This document shows, in pieces, positions 1 through 11,640 of a stretch of DNA of 64,000 nucleotides. The notes below the pieces were generated by a model. That model saw only the letters and a list, made by a program, of their open reading frames with translations. It was not told where the DNA came from and did no database searches. The position numbers and the translations under genes are program-made. Position 1 is the stretch's first letter. Each line of letters opens with the position of its first letter. The DNA is from Lumbricus terrestris. Taxonomy: Eukaryota; Annelida; Clitellata; Crassiclitellata; Lumbricidae. The DNA lies in NCBI GenBank assembly GCA_949752735.1, contig OX457040.1:8836112-8900111 (forward strand), written 5' to 3'.

Positions 1-168
1 ATCTGGGTCTTCTTGGGGGGCTTAGCCCCCCCTAATCTCTGATAAACTCCGCCCATGATTAGCAGAGTGCAACCAGTGGTGGAGTTTAGTAGACCTAACC
101 CCTAACGGATATTCCTTAATTAAATTGCCATGGGGGTTAGACCGTTAGACGACTCTGTTGCCACCTAC
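1..168. other. Junctophilin intron 3 (partial)
   Basis: Non-coding stretch after the splice donor at 168/167 on the minus strand. It holds a short C/G hairpin near 15-30 (GGGGGGCTTAGCCCCCC), a string also present near 19315. I see no exon or RNA gene. Confidence 0.5.
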
Positions 169-325
169 CGACTGATTGCGATTCCTGTCTTCTGAAAGGC
201 AATCTCCGACGCCTTGACGGACTCCGTGACAGCCAGGTCGAGTCTGACTCGGATCTTGTTCGATCGGACGAGAAAAAGTTTCGACTTCTTTCCAGTCGAA
301 GTCAACTCGTTGTCTTTGTATTTGC
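169..325 (-). CDS. JPH: Junctophilin, coding exon 3 (internal)
   Basis: Third coding exon of junctophilin, the protein that ties the plasma membrane to the ER/SR at junctional complexes. On the minus strand an AG acceptor (327-326) is followed by codons reading KYKDNELTSTGKKSKLFLVR, then SNKIRVRLDLAVTESVKAS. This is the start of the charged helical region that follows the eighth MORN motif in junctophilins (family knowledge). The exon ends at a GTAGGT donor (168-163). It is 157 bp: two bases completing the glycine codon begun in exon 2, 51 codons, then two bases of a split arginine codon, so both phases fit. The exon is easy to miss because a different minus frame is open through it and gives a meaningless longer ORF. 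The remaining helical region and the C-terminal membrane anchor lie beyond the left edge. Confidence 0.85.
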
Positions 326-393
326 CTTAGCGAGAAACAATCAACCGACAATTGTAATTGTGATTGAAATTGTAATTGCAATCGTACATTTAT

Positions 394-920
394 ATAGCGC
401 CACTTCAAAAGAACTCCTCAGAGGCGCTTCCGACCTGACACCAAACCACAATCAAAGAGATTGGTTTTCAAACGCTTGGGGGAAAAGGGCAAAGAAAGAC
501 AAGGAAGTTCATTACGGAGACTAATATAGGTAACTTATTCCGACCATAGCCAAGCTTCTGTGCAGCACAGAAAATCAAGCCATGCATAAGGACAACCAGG
601 TCACCATGCGTTGCAGAGCGAAGGAATCTGCGGCCTGGGATGGACAGCACAGGTACACAGAGTTCCATAAGATAGATCGGAGCTTGGCCTGCTAGGCAAT
701 TACGCATGAACATTAGAATCTTAAACTCAATACGTTTTTGCATTGGCAACCAGTGCAGTTCGTCCCGTATAAAACTTGATATACCGGTATGCCCAAACTT
801 TGGTATGCCGCCTATCAGGCGGGCCGCAGCATTAAGGACCGATTGCAACTTATTAATGCGTGAAAGGGTTATACCGCATAGATGGCACTACCATAGTCAA
901 CTCTCGTGCAAATAAAAGCA
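394..920 (-). mobile_element. CR1/L2-like LINE 3' end relic in junctophilin intron 2
   Basis: The minus strand encodes the typical end of a CR1/L2-type reverse transcriptase ORF: LQSVLNAAARLI followed by LHWLPMQKRIEFKILMF and a region with LRSA, between about 848 and 480. An upstream stretch resembling DYGSAIY runs to about 920. The reading is broken by frameshifts. After the ORF the element ends with a 3' tail at about 394-445 (minus strand: AGCGCCTCTGAG, then GGCGCTATATAAATG). That tail is shared with the SINEs at 29827-30023 and 56707-56900. It lies in the same orientation as junctophilin. Confidence 0.7.
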
Positions 921-1176
921 TGCATCAGAGTAGTGGCGGCTTTGGTTGTAAGCAAGCGACGTACCGAGCGAATCTGACGAAGATGGTAGAATCAGGTGCG
1001 ACATACATTCATCACGTGATCAGCAATGGTCAATTACTGGTCCAAGGTCACACCCAAATCACGCACAGTGGTAGAAAAAGTCATAATCAAGAGACATAAT
1101 TAAAAGACAATAATAATATTATTATTGATTAGTGATGGATGAAAACAGACGTTTTCTGGCAGACAGTCAGTATTAC

Positions 1177-1818
1177 CTTCTTCCTTCTTTCCGTCCTGCA
1201 GCGTCGTCACTCCATATCCATTCTTCTTATTATTGAACCATTCCCCTTCGTACTTCAATCCATCCGACCTCTCGCTCACGCCGTATCCACACCGCTTGTC
1301 GTTCTTCCACTCTCCAGCGTACGTCTCCACGACCGTCGCATCCGCCGTCTCATCCTGACTCACGAAACTCGCGTTGCTATCCGTCGTCCCTGACCTCACC
1401 GACTCCTCGCTGTCCGTGCTCCTCACAGACCCCGACGCCTCCCGGCCAGCAGACGTCCTCCGCCGGCCTCCGATCGGGGACTCAACGCTCCCGCTGCGCT
1501 GCCCTGACCGGTCGCGCTTGAGCGTCTTCGCGATGGCCCGACGGAGGCTCGCTCCTCCCTGCCGTTCGAAGAGCGACTTGCGGCGCTGCCCGGTCCCCTC
1601 CTGGTCGGACTTGGCCTTCAGGACGAAGCCCCCGCGGCCCTGGTCGACTTTGCGGTCGCGGGTGCGGATCTGCGGGTCCTCCTCGTGGTCGGTGTGGATG
1701 GACGACTTGGACGAGTCGAGGCCTTTCGGGCGGTAGTGGACGGCGAGGCTGTATGGAACGCTCTGACGGACGCCGTAGCCGTGGCGCATGCCGTGCAGCC
1801 ATTGACCACGGTAGGTAC
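1177..1818 (-). CDS. JPH: Junctophilin, coding exon 2 (internal)
   Basis: Second coding exon, 642 bp. The AG acceptor is at 1820-1819 and the GTAATA donor at 1176-1175. Joined to exon 1 it completes the glycine codon and reads [19 protein letters not shown] (MORN 6). It continues through the long joining region with [16 protein letters not shown] and a serine/arginine-rich tract, then MORN 7 ([19 protein letters not shown]) and MORN 8 ([15 protein letters not shown]), ending LQDGKKEEG. In junctophilins the MORN motifs bind plasma-membrane phospholipids and the joining region separates motifs 6 and 7 (family knowledge); the order here is exactly that. The exon is strongly CpG-rich against AT-rich introns. 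A 20-bp minisatellite starts about 40 bp upstream of the acceptor. Confidence 0.93.
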
Positions 1819-1858
1819 CTTCAGTGACAAACGACAGGCAGCAAGTGAGCAACCAACG

Positions 1859-2515
1859 CATCATGAGACAACATGGGACAAGATAAGACAACATGGGACA
1901 ACATAAGACAACATGGGACAACGTAAGACCACGTGGGACAACGTAAGACAACATAAAACAACGTGGGACAACATAAGACAACATGGGACAACCTAAGACA
2001 ACATGGGACAACATAAGACAACAGGGCTGTTTTTAAGGAATTTTTAGAACTGCACAACCCCTTCTTTCCTTTCCCATCCTCCATGATAAATTACTTCCAA
2101 TTGGAGGACAATTGCCGTTTTTGCTAGTTTTAACTGTACAGAAAGAAGTGCTTCTACAACTGCACAAATCCATTTAGAACTGCATATTTTGTGTACAACT
2201 GCACGTTAAAAAAGGCCCTGTAAGACAAAATGGGACAACATAAGACAACATGGGACAACATAAGGCAACACGGGACAACATGAGACAACATGGGACAGCA
2301 TAAGACAGCATGGGATAACATAAGACAACATGGGACAACATAAGACAACATGGGACAACATAAGACAATATGGGATAACATAAGACAACATGGGACAACA
2401 TCAGGCAACATTGGACAACGTGGGACAGCATAAGACAACATGGGACAACATAAGGCAACATTGGACAACGTGGGACAGCATAAGACAACATGGGACAACG
2501 TGGATCAACGTCATC
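1859..2515. repeat. 10/20-bp minisatellite in junctophilin intron 1, split by a MITE
   Basis: Two blocks (about 1859-2021 and 2221-2515) are built of alternating 10-mers ACATGGGACA and ACATAAGACA, giving a 20-bp unit. They were one array before a 199-bp hAT-type MITE (2022-2220) inserted. The periodicity keeps minus-strand frames open as [14 protein letters not shown] peptides, which are not genes. Confidence 0.9.
2022..2220. mobile_element. 199-bp hAT-type MITE with 8-bp TSD
   Basis: The termini are inverted: CAGGGCTGTTTTTAA at the left, and the right end reads CAGGGCCTTTTTTAA on the other strand. The 8-bp sequence TAAGACAA flanks it on both sides (2014-2021 and 2221-2228), as expected for hAT superfamily transposition. 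Subterminal sequence (AAGGAATTTTT.GAACTGCACA at the left, ACTGCACGTTAAAA at the right) matches the ends of the 2.7-kb element at 33930-36639, so this looks like an internally deleted member of that family. Confidence 0.88.
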
Positions 2516-4618
2516 AGTGAAAAAATCAATAATTATCAATGATGGTGAACGGCGTGAAAATCATGTGACAGATATAATACACAGCCACATGTACGTATAC
2601 ACGTGCACATATATGCATAAATGCAATCATACATGATTGTATGCGTGCAATCATACATGCATACGTATACGCACATTCCTTCATAGTATACTACTATACT
2701 ATGTATATACATAGCCTATGTAGCCTATGTGCCATAGCCTATGCTTCGCTCACCCACACACAATAATAATAATAATAATAAGCAATATTTTGCTAATGTT
2801 CATTATGTATATTGAAGGTCGGCTACGCCCATCGTTCTCAGATCCCATGTATGAGGTATTTTGGATATTTGGTTGGCAGGCATAGAATAATATATCGGAA
2901 TACATAATAGGTCGACATGCATGTATATGTATGCATGCATGCAGGCACGTGCTTTCATGCTTTGAGAGGCATTGTCTTGTTGTTATTATTAAAGATGCCA
3001 TTGTCTTCACATAGATCATGCGCGTCGCCCCCCTCTTTTCTCCAGACCTGTGCCAGTCCAAAGCTTGGGTAACGGAGGAGGGCGACGCTAATATCACTCC
3101 GTGTCGTTCAACTTAAACTGTTATAATATATTTACAAGCTATAATACCGTTTAACGATTTAAACCGACGCTATTATTGCAGCAGCTGATTAAAATTGTCG
3201 CCCTCCTCTTCTATCCATCATTTGGTCCGGCATTACTGGAGCATGGGAGGCGGCCAGGTTGTTGACGTCGAATAACAATAATATTATATTGAGCATAAAC
3301 AATTGCTTGAACATGTAGCTTAGGGCTATACAATGCATGGTCATTATGCCTGTAGTTGATGTTGTTCTTTTGACGACCATTATAATAGAGTATGCGTTGC
3401 GAATTAACGGACGGATTGTGACATCATTTAGCAAGATGGCTATGAAGCTGCAAATAAAGAATTTTTCATATTCAATTTTTTTTATTAAAACAGTAAAATC
3501 GAAATTTATGAGACATTAAAATGGTCATGACTACAATGATAGACAAAATATGTATGGTATTTAGATTCTTCATGAGCAGGGTTTCGGAGCTTAAGTAATT
3601 ATAATCACCACTTACTCTGGTGAACAGTGATATCGGAGAAATTGACAGTTAAATTGAGAGTTACGAAATATTCAGTTGATGATAGGAGATCGACTCAACT
3701 TCAATATTAGCCTATCGTACTGGTTTCATCTAGAAGAATCAATAGACCCCTAATCTCCGGATTCTTATCCGATAGATTATCATGAGTGGAGAGCTATGCC
3801 GTAGAAATACCACAATCTGCGGCCAAAACCAAGAGTGAAAAGAGAACCGATGGTCGCATTGGAGTTGATATGGGAAGATTTTCTTCCGGAGTACACCAAC
3901 AAGGTCATCAAGAATTTTACAAAGGGACTGAGAACAAATATGAGCACTGGTGGTGGACACAATTGAATACGAGTAGTGAAGCATTATCAAGTTCATTTGA
4001 TAGCAATTACTTGAGATGTGACTTCATTAAAAGAATTGTTTTTGCTACATTTTGTTGAGTTATGTTTTTGATTGTCAAAAACCGAGGGTGGACTCACTAA
4101 AACTGATATAACTTTTGTTCTGTTTCAATTACCTTTAAGCCCGCAAAAATTGATATGAAAATTCTTATTTTTGGCAAGATATTGGCAAAAACGTTAGGGG
4201 TTTACTTTTCTATGGCCCACCCTGTAGAATGTACAGAAGTCTAAATCTTTAAGCATGCAATTTAGTTGTTTATAAAATATAAACATAGTAGCCTAAACAG
4301 CGTGTAAATGTCCCCGTGTCTTTTTTCTGTTTTTACCCTTAACTGGCACTGTACAGTGTACATGTCTCTCTTGCCAGTAATAATTAATATAGACATGGAT
4401 AAAATTTCCAAGGGTATAGATCTACATAAATTGAGTCGTGTAATATGGAATGTACAGATGCATATAGCTATGTTTCTGTTTCATTATGTTTACAGAGTTC
4501 ATTTTAGCATTTAAATATCAATTTTTACTATACAGTAACTCTTGCTACATGTACAGCTAGACCTAAAGTGTAGACCTACGTAGGACTGAACATCAATTTA
4601 TAGCTAAAAATATTGCCT
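2516..4618. other. Junctophilin intron 1, right part, no gene seen
   Basis: AT-rich intron sequence. It includes a purine/pyrimidine-alternating tract (about 2575-2730) and a short (AAT)n at 2761-2780. I see no conserved reading frame, RNA gene or clear transposon end. Confidence 0.5.
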
Positions 4619-4727
4619 GCTCTTGTCTCCTCTCGCCTTGATTACGCTGATTCGGCTTTTGTGGGTTTCTCGCACAATGAACTCAACAGGCTGCAAAGCA
4701 TCCAAAACTCCTTAGCTCGTGTGCCAC
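4619..4727 (+). mobile_element. CR1/L2-like LINE fragment (reverse transcriptase C-terminal part)
   Basis: The plus-strand frame reads ALVSSRLDYADSAFVGF and then LNRLQSIQNSLARV. This is the segment typical of CR1/L2 LINE ORF2 just after the polymerase core, where families show SRLDYCNSLLYG and LQxVQNAAAR. Only about 36 codons remain. It is opposite in orientation to the host gene. Confidence 0.7.
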
Positions 4728-4742
4728 TGCTTATAATGATTA

Positions 4743-5730
<988 letters not shown>

Positions 5731-6125
5731 TCTAGAAACTCAAACTCCTTTGAATCTTCAGAAACTCGAACTCCTTTGATTCTTCAGAAACTCAAACTCC
5801 TTTGAATCTTCAGAAACTCAAACTCCTTTGAATCTTCAGAAACTCAGACTCCTTTGAATCTTCAGAAACTCAAACTCTTTTCAATCTTCAAAAACTCAAA
5901 CTTCGTTGACTTTTCAGAAGCTCAAACTCCTTTGAATCTTCAGAAACTCAAACTCCTTTGAATCTTCAGAAACTCAAACTCCTTTGAATCTTCAGAAACT
6001 CAAACTATGTTCGCTTTTCAGAAACTCAAACTTCTTTGACTTTTCAGAAACTCAAACTTCTTTGAATTTTCATAAACTCAAACTCGTTTGCATCTGGACA
6101 GATCTTCAGAAACCCAAACTCCTTG
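5731..6125. repeat. 26-bp tandem repeat upstream of junctophilin
   Basis: About 14 head-to-tail copies of a 26-bp unit, consensus CTTCAGAAACTCAAACTCC followed by TTTGAAT. The left copies are nearly exact (about 5745-5880) and the right copies are more diverged, with TTCTTTGACTTTTC and TTTGCATCT variants. It lies 550-930 bp upstream of the junctophilin start codon. Confidence 0.88.
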
Positions 6126-6600
6126 CATTTGCAAACCAGAATATACATGTACTTAAAAAGCACAAACACATATCCTAAGCGCTTCTCAGATCACTACGAA
6201 GAAACGTAAACAACAATCATCCTCGTGTCGTCCATAATCGCTTTCACCGATCGATGACTTGTTATTGACTTTCTCTGATCGATACGAGATCGATAACGCG
6301 ACTGCATAGATTGCGAGTGTTTTCGACGGAAGTAAAAGTTCAGGAGGTGCTCTGAATTGCGTAGGCAGAGGCAGTCTTAAGTGCTTCTGCTGCCTCGGAG
6401 GACACACTCCACTTGCAGATGATGTTCTGGAGGAATCGAAGAGGGGGGAAACGAAGAGGCGGAGACGGAGTGTAGAAGAGATGTAGTATAGTCGCGGACC
6501 AAAGTGAATGTATACTCGGTCTGTTGTCGATGCAACGATGTTTTCACTTAAACGGATGACGGCAGAAACATTTCTAGGCGTTAGTCGTAGAGCAGGAAAC
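6126..6600. other. No gene recognised
   Basis: Mixed-composition DNA without a convincing reading frame, transposon end or repeat. Confidence 0.4.
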
Positions 6601-6960
6601 GATGTCTTGTTTGTCTTTATACCTCTCTAGCTAGCACGCTGTTTGTCTGTCTGTCTCTGGCCGTCTGTTTGTCTTTCCGCCTATCTGTCAGTCCGTCCAT
6701 CAGTCCGTCAGCTTGTCTGTCTGTCTGTCTGTCTGTCTTTATCGCTTGTCTATCCGTCTGTCTATTTGTCTGTCTAGTTGTCTGCCTGTTTGCCTGACTG
6801 TCTACCTGTAATTTCTCCGCTTGCGTGTCCGCTTTTTGTCTAGCTGCTAATGTGTCTAATAAGTCGACCTATTTATCTCCGTCTCTCTCTCTGTCTGTCT
6901 CCCTGTCTGTATGTCTGTTTGTCCGTCTCTCTTCTTGTTGATTTCGTCACCTGGCGTAAG
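6600..6960. repeat. GTCT/CTGT-rich low-complexity tract
   Basis: Degenerate TGTCTGTC/CGTC repeats interspersed with CTCT runs, cleanest at 6713-6740. It looks like an old interrupted tetranucleotide array. Confidence 0.7.
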
Positions 6961-7179
6961 TTGCAGGTCTTGGAACGGTGAATTTACTGAGCAGATGAGA
7001 AAAACTTCGCTTCATCCATCCATCCATTCCTGGCATAGGCATCCATCTTACCTTCTACTCGAGTACCTTGGAGCATAAATCTTCCTCTGTTTCCTGCTTT
7101 GTTTCGAGGGCGTTATCATTCTAATGTTCATTCAAACTTTGCTATCAAATCCTTGCTCTAGTTAATCTAACCATCTAAA

Positions 7180-7480
7180 CCCAAACCTTGTTGATCTCGT
7201 CGGCTGTTATTGTAATCCCTTGCAACCCTTTGATTAGCGAATCCTTTGTTAATCCAATCTTTTGCTAATCCAATCCTTTGTTCATACAATCCATTGTTAA
7301 TCCAATTCTTTGTTAATCCAATTCTTTGTTAATCCAATCCTTGCTAATCAAATCGTCGTTATTGTCTCCCTCGAAAATCATTAGCGAGCGACTCGATAGT
7401 CGTTTGAGACGTCGACTAATTACCAATTACTAAGCACTAGTTACTAATTACTAGTTACTAATTACTAGTTACTAATTAGG
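7180..7480. repeat. Short degenerate tandem repeats
   Basis: At 7225-7350 a unit of about 16 bp (TTTGTTAATCCAATCC) recurs six to seven times. At 7415-7480 there is a repeat of ACTAATTACTAGTT. Both are AT-rich and non-coding. Confidence 0.7.
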
Positions 7481-7939
7481 CCTACTAATCAACTTTTTGA
7501 AACCGTTGCCGGACACTCAATAAAAACTCGAGATTACTATTAGCACCCGTCTGGCTAAGGAGCCGAACACGGCCATCACAACAACAGACCAAAATGGTAA
7601 TTTCCACTTTGCAGGTATACAGCTTGACGAATGAAAATCTTCCTCCTGCACTCCACCTCCTCCTATTCCTCTTCCTGCTCCGCCTGCGCTCCTACTGATC
7701 CATTGTCTTGCGGAAGAGGGCGCGCTGGCAGCGGGATGGTGTTGGGGCCAGTTGCTGCGGCTGGTGCGGTCCAACTGCTGAGTGGGTTACGGTCGGAGTG
7801 GCCGGTCGAAAGCCGGCGATTCGACGCCGGTAGTATCATGGAGATAGCAGCGAAGTCCAGCTGCAGCGGAGGAAGAAGAAGCATTTCCGAAATAGTTTCA
7901 GCGTCTTCGAGGATTTATCTCTGCGTTAATCGGAGGCCG

Positions 7940-7996
7940 GCAGCAGCAGCAGAAGCAGCAGCAGGAGCATCAGCAGCAGCAGCAGCAGCAGCAGTT
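7940..7996. repeat. CAG/CTG trinucleotide tract
   Basis: Interrupted (GCA)n, reading AGCAGCAGCAGAAGCAGCAG and so on to 7995. It lies inside an open plus-strand frame (7631-8269) rich in Ala, Arg and Ser that then runs into a TG repeat. Nothing in that frame resembles a known protein. Confidence 0.8.
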
Positions 7997-8192
7997 GTTC
8001 TAGCAAGAGCCGGAGATGCTAACAGCCGGTTCCTCCTCTTCGTCCTGCTGTTCTTGCGCCGCCGACGCCGCGAGAGAACGCAGGAGCCAAGACTGAGGGG
8101 CCAGGAGGCGCCAGGATCTCCATTACAGAAAGAAACACGCGCAGATAGACAGCGAGCTCCTGTATACGGATGCTTGCCTGTGCTTGCATGCA

Positions 8193-8195
<3 letters not shown>

Positions 8196-8223
<28 letters not shown>

Positions 8224-8720
8224 CTGTGTGTGTTTGTATGTGTGTGCCTTCGTGTGTGTGTGTGTGTAAGTGTGTGTGGGCGCGGGTCTGTTTGTGGTGG
8301 TGTGTGTCTGCAAGCGTCTATACGCGCGCGTATCTGTTGCTGTGAGTGTCTGTGCGCTTGTATGTTGATATGTATTTGGTGTGTGGAATCTGTTTTTGAT
8401 AAAATTCGTTTATGGCGTATAGGGCTATACGTAAATGTACTTCGTATGTATACGCAGATCGTATACGTTCATGTAATCGTGTTTGTGCATTTACTGTATG
8501 TACATGTATAATATATATACTTATGTATTATATATGTGTATATGTATATATATATATATCCGTAAATGTTCCAAATACATATACATGTATTAAATGCATG
8601 AACACATAATTAAAATTATATGCACAAATATGTATACTATAATATAAATATATAAATATATGTACATGACTATACATGCACATATATATACATATGCATA
8701 TAAATATATGTGCACACCTA
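8196..8720. repeat. TG microsatellite followed by alternating purine/pyrimidine AT tract
   Basis: (TG)n with interruptions at about 8199-8300, then ATATGTATAC-type alternating sequence to about 8720. This is Z-DNA-prone low-complexity DNA, not coding. Confidence 0.8.
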
Positions 8721-8984
8721 TATTATGCGCATAATGAACGGTGTGTTTAAATCACAGTTCGGTCTATAGCAGCGTTAACGACTGTACGTGCTCTGCCTTG
8801 TACGCGTTCTATGGAGCGCCGAGCGGTGCGTTAATTGCCCCGTTGTCTAATAATTAGAGGTGACCTGACGCTAAATATCAATGGATCGTTATTCAGACAA
8901 TAGGCTACGTGATTCTGTAGCTGGAGCATGGTGTCTTCAACCGTCTTGTTTATTGGCACTTGTCGCCTTGTCAATGTTGGTGGT

Positions 8985-9008
8985 GGTGATGATGACGATG
9001 ACGATGAC

Positions 9009-9040
<32 letters not shown>

Positions 9041-9110
9041 CGACGACGACGACGATGATGATGGTGGTGGTGATGGTAATGATTCGGATGATGATGAGGA
9101 GGGCGAGGAT
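8985..9110. repeat. GAT/GAC trinucleotide repeat
   Basis: (GATGAC), (GATGAT) and (GACGAC) runs followed by GGTGGTGAT. They give open frames of poly-Asp, poly-Met or poly-Thr with no conserved flanks. A related ATT-rich stretch follows to about 9230. Confidence 0.85.
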
Positions 9111-9633
9111 ACCTATATTAATATAACTATCGCTCCTATTATAACTACTATAATTATTACTACTACTATTACTATTAAGCCTACTATATATTGTTACTGC
9201 TTTTCTTATTATTACTATTATTAATTTATTACTATCATTGTCACCATCATCATCAGCATCATAACCATTATCATTGGCATCTTGTGAATGATATATCGCA
9301 CATTTTAATATAGTGCCAACTCGAGCTGACTATATCTAGTATATTGACCTGCATAAATGGCGTAGCCATGAAAGTAGCAACGTTTGATGCATCTCAGATT
9401 CGTAAACGACCAACCACCATACATATAATTATAGGCCTACATGTATTTGTAAAAATGTTTTCCGTTTTTTGTCTTTCTCAGAAAATTCTGGATTTTTTGC
9501 TTCTTGATTTTTTTCCTCTCCTTGTTTTTCACTTTTCTAATTGTTTAACCTAATTTCTTTATTTACCGTCCACGGTTTTTTTTATTTACAGGGTGCAAAA
9601 GCTTGTTTGTTTATTTGCAGCCTGCTTAGTACT

Positions 9634-10722
9634 CAGGCCCGGCCTTAGGGCAAGGCGAGCGAGGCGACCGCCTTGGGCCCCGCGCTTCCAGGGCCCCGCG
9701 CAGCTGGCTATATTTGTTTTTACTTTGTTGAGATTGATAATTAATGGTTACGTCGCATATCAACTATGCTCAATTGCAGTCAGTGTGCCGCGTGAATGTG
9801 AAAGATGATTTTGGAAACAGCGGTCTATAAATTTAATGCTAAAACGAGTCACAGTTAGACCTATTGTTGTATAGGCATACACCTTGGATTAATTTTCAAA
9901 ATATGAACAATTGGCTAAGAACTCATCAAAACTTCCATGCGATCAACAATAGACCTAGGCCTACTTTGAGAATGGCTCACTAAATTAGCCTTTTTGACAA
10001 TTGAAACAGATGTTCCATTGTGAAATCATTTCAGATTTCGCATAGGCCTACATCAAATTAGGGAAGTTTTGAGAAAACTTTTGTAAGATAGCACTCACAA
10101 GTCTCACATCTTTGTCTATATATCATAGCCTACTCGATAGAGACTGACATTTCAACGCTTCAATTAGAAGGAATCGGAAATATGTCAATTACTGGCATCT
10201 TATTTTAGATGCTAGATAATATTATACTAGTTAAATTGAAAATAGTCCTAATTATTGTTTTCATAGTGAAATGCTAGGGTAGGCTAATAGCCAGATTTGC
10301 ATGTGAATGTCCATTAACTTCAATTTTCAACATGGGCGCCTGCAGACATTTTAGTTGGAGGGAGCATAGCACAATGGTAAATTTTAGCACGTGTTTGAAA
10401 AATACAAAGCAGGAAATTAAGAACATGGATTGTTCACATACATGTAGGTTCTAAATGTAAATTTCTCCGTTTCACCGTGAGAATCATTAGCCTCATTAGT
10501 GCTTTGGCGCAAAGAAATTTGTCAAAAGTAAAACTTTGTTGTAAAAAGTCGGTGTTAATTTTCCAGAGGGCGCCCATGTGATTTTGCATTACTTAAATTG
10601 GTATACATAATTATATATAGTGTCAATGCGTATTGACAGGGCTGGTAATGAACTTAGTAAATTTTTGTCTGGAGACTCGATCGCTGCTGCCTTGGGCCCC
10701 GCAAACCCTAGGGCCGGGCCTG
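9634..10722. mobile_element. 1,089-bp non-autonomous hAT-type transposon with perfect TSD
   Basis: It begins CAGGCCCGGCCTTAGGG and ends with the inverted CCCTAGGGCCGGGCCTG. The 8-bp TTAGTACT lies directly on both sides (9626-9633 and 10723-10730). Short CAG-type termini with 8-bp duplications mark the hAT superfamily. A second internal pair (CCTTGGGCCCCGC) sits just inside each end. No transposase-like reading frame is visible, so it is non-autonomous. The part at about 10395-10600 resembles the DNA just 3' of the GT1 and GT2 genes, in the same order of words. Confidence 0.93.
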
Positions 10723-10730
10723 TTAGTACT

Positions 10731-11040
10731 TACGCATCTATAGAGGGTTCCAGAAAAATGTGCGAGTTGCAACAGGGGGGAGCGAGGGAGTCGAAAATAC
10801 GATTTTCACGTACCGTACGTAATGTATGGGTAGGCCCCAGCCAATCGGCTGTTTTGCGTCCTCCACGATATACATGTCTGCGTGGAACTACAGCCTTTGT
10901 TTGCATGACTGCACGAGTACACGTTGGTACGAATTACAATAAATCTGTGATTAGACTTTAGTTGGTGCTTTCGGCGTTCCATAGCCTGGAAGCAATGGTT
11001 CTCGTCTCTGTAGCCCAGCGTACCATAACAAAAACATGCG
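10731..11040. other. No gene recognised
   Basis: Mixed-composition DNA with nothing I can name. Confidence 0.4.
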
Positions 11041-11476
11041 TTTCTGCTCTCTGTCTGTGTCCCTGTCTCTCTGTCTCTCTATATCTCCTTCTCTACCTCC
11101 ATTCATACGTATATGACCCTCACACATTCTGAATGTCTTGATTTCCTTTTTTTCTATCTCACCCTCTCTCAGCGTTTAATTCCGTTTCTCTCCCTCTGCC
11201 TCTCTCTCTCTCTTTTTCTCTCTCTCTCCCTCCCTCCCTCCCTCCCTCCGTCCCTCCGTCCCTCCCTCCCACCCTACCTCCCTCCCTCCCTCCCTCTCTC
11301 TCTCTCTCTCTCGTTATATCTATGTCTCTGCGTATCTATGTCTTCCTTCTTCTTTATGTGCATCTGCCTCTTCCCTCTCTCTTTCCGTCTCTCTGTGTCA
11401 CTCTCTGTGTCACTCTCTGTGTCACTCTCTGTCTCTCTGTGTGTTTGTCTCTTTGTCTGCCTTTCTGGCTCTCTGC

Positions 11477-11554
<78 letters not shown>

Positions 11555-11640
11555 CTCTCTATCTGCCTCTCTCTGTCTCTGTCCGTTCTTTTCTCTCTCC
11601 CCCCATCTACCTGTCCCTCTGCCATTTCCTCTCCACTCGA
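11040..11640. repeat. CT-rich simple repeat
   Basis: (CT)n, (CCCT)n and CACTCTCTGTGT runs, densest at 11190-11310 and 11490-11560. The polypyrimidine strand bias is strong, and all open frames here are Leu/Ser/Pro simple sequence. Confidence 0.9.

Noticed and set aside
2154..2539. Minus-strand frames with repeated [10 protein letters not shown]
   Set aside because: Translation of the 20-bp minisatellite in a junctophilin intron.
7631..8269. 212-codon frame with an alanine run
   Set aside because: The frame depends on a CAG tract and a TG repeat; composition is not protein-like and no motif is present.
8928..9224. Frame with a poly-aspartate run
   Set aside because: GAT/GAC repeat without conserved flanks or splice context.
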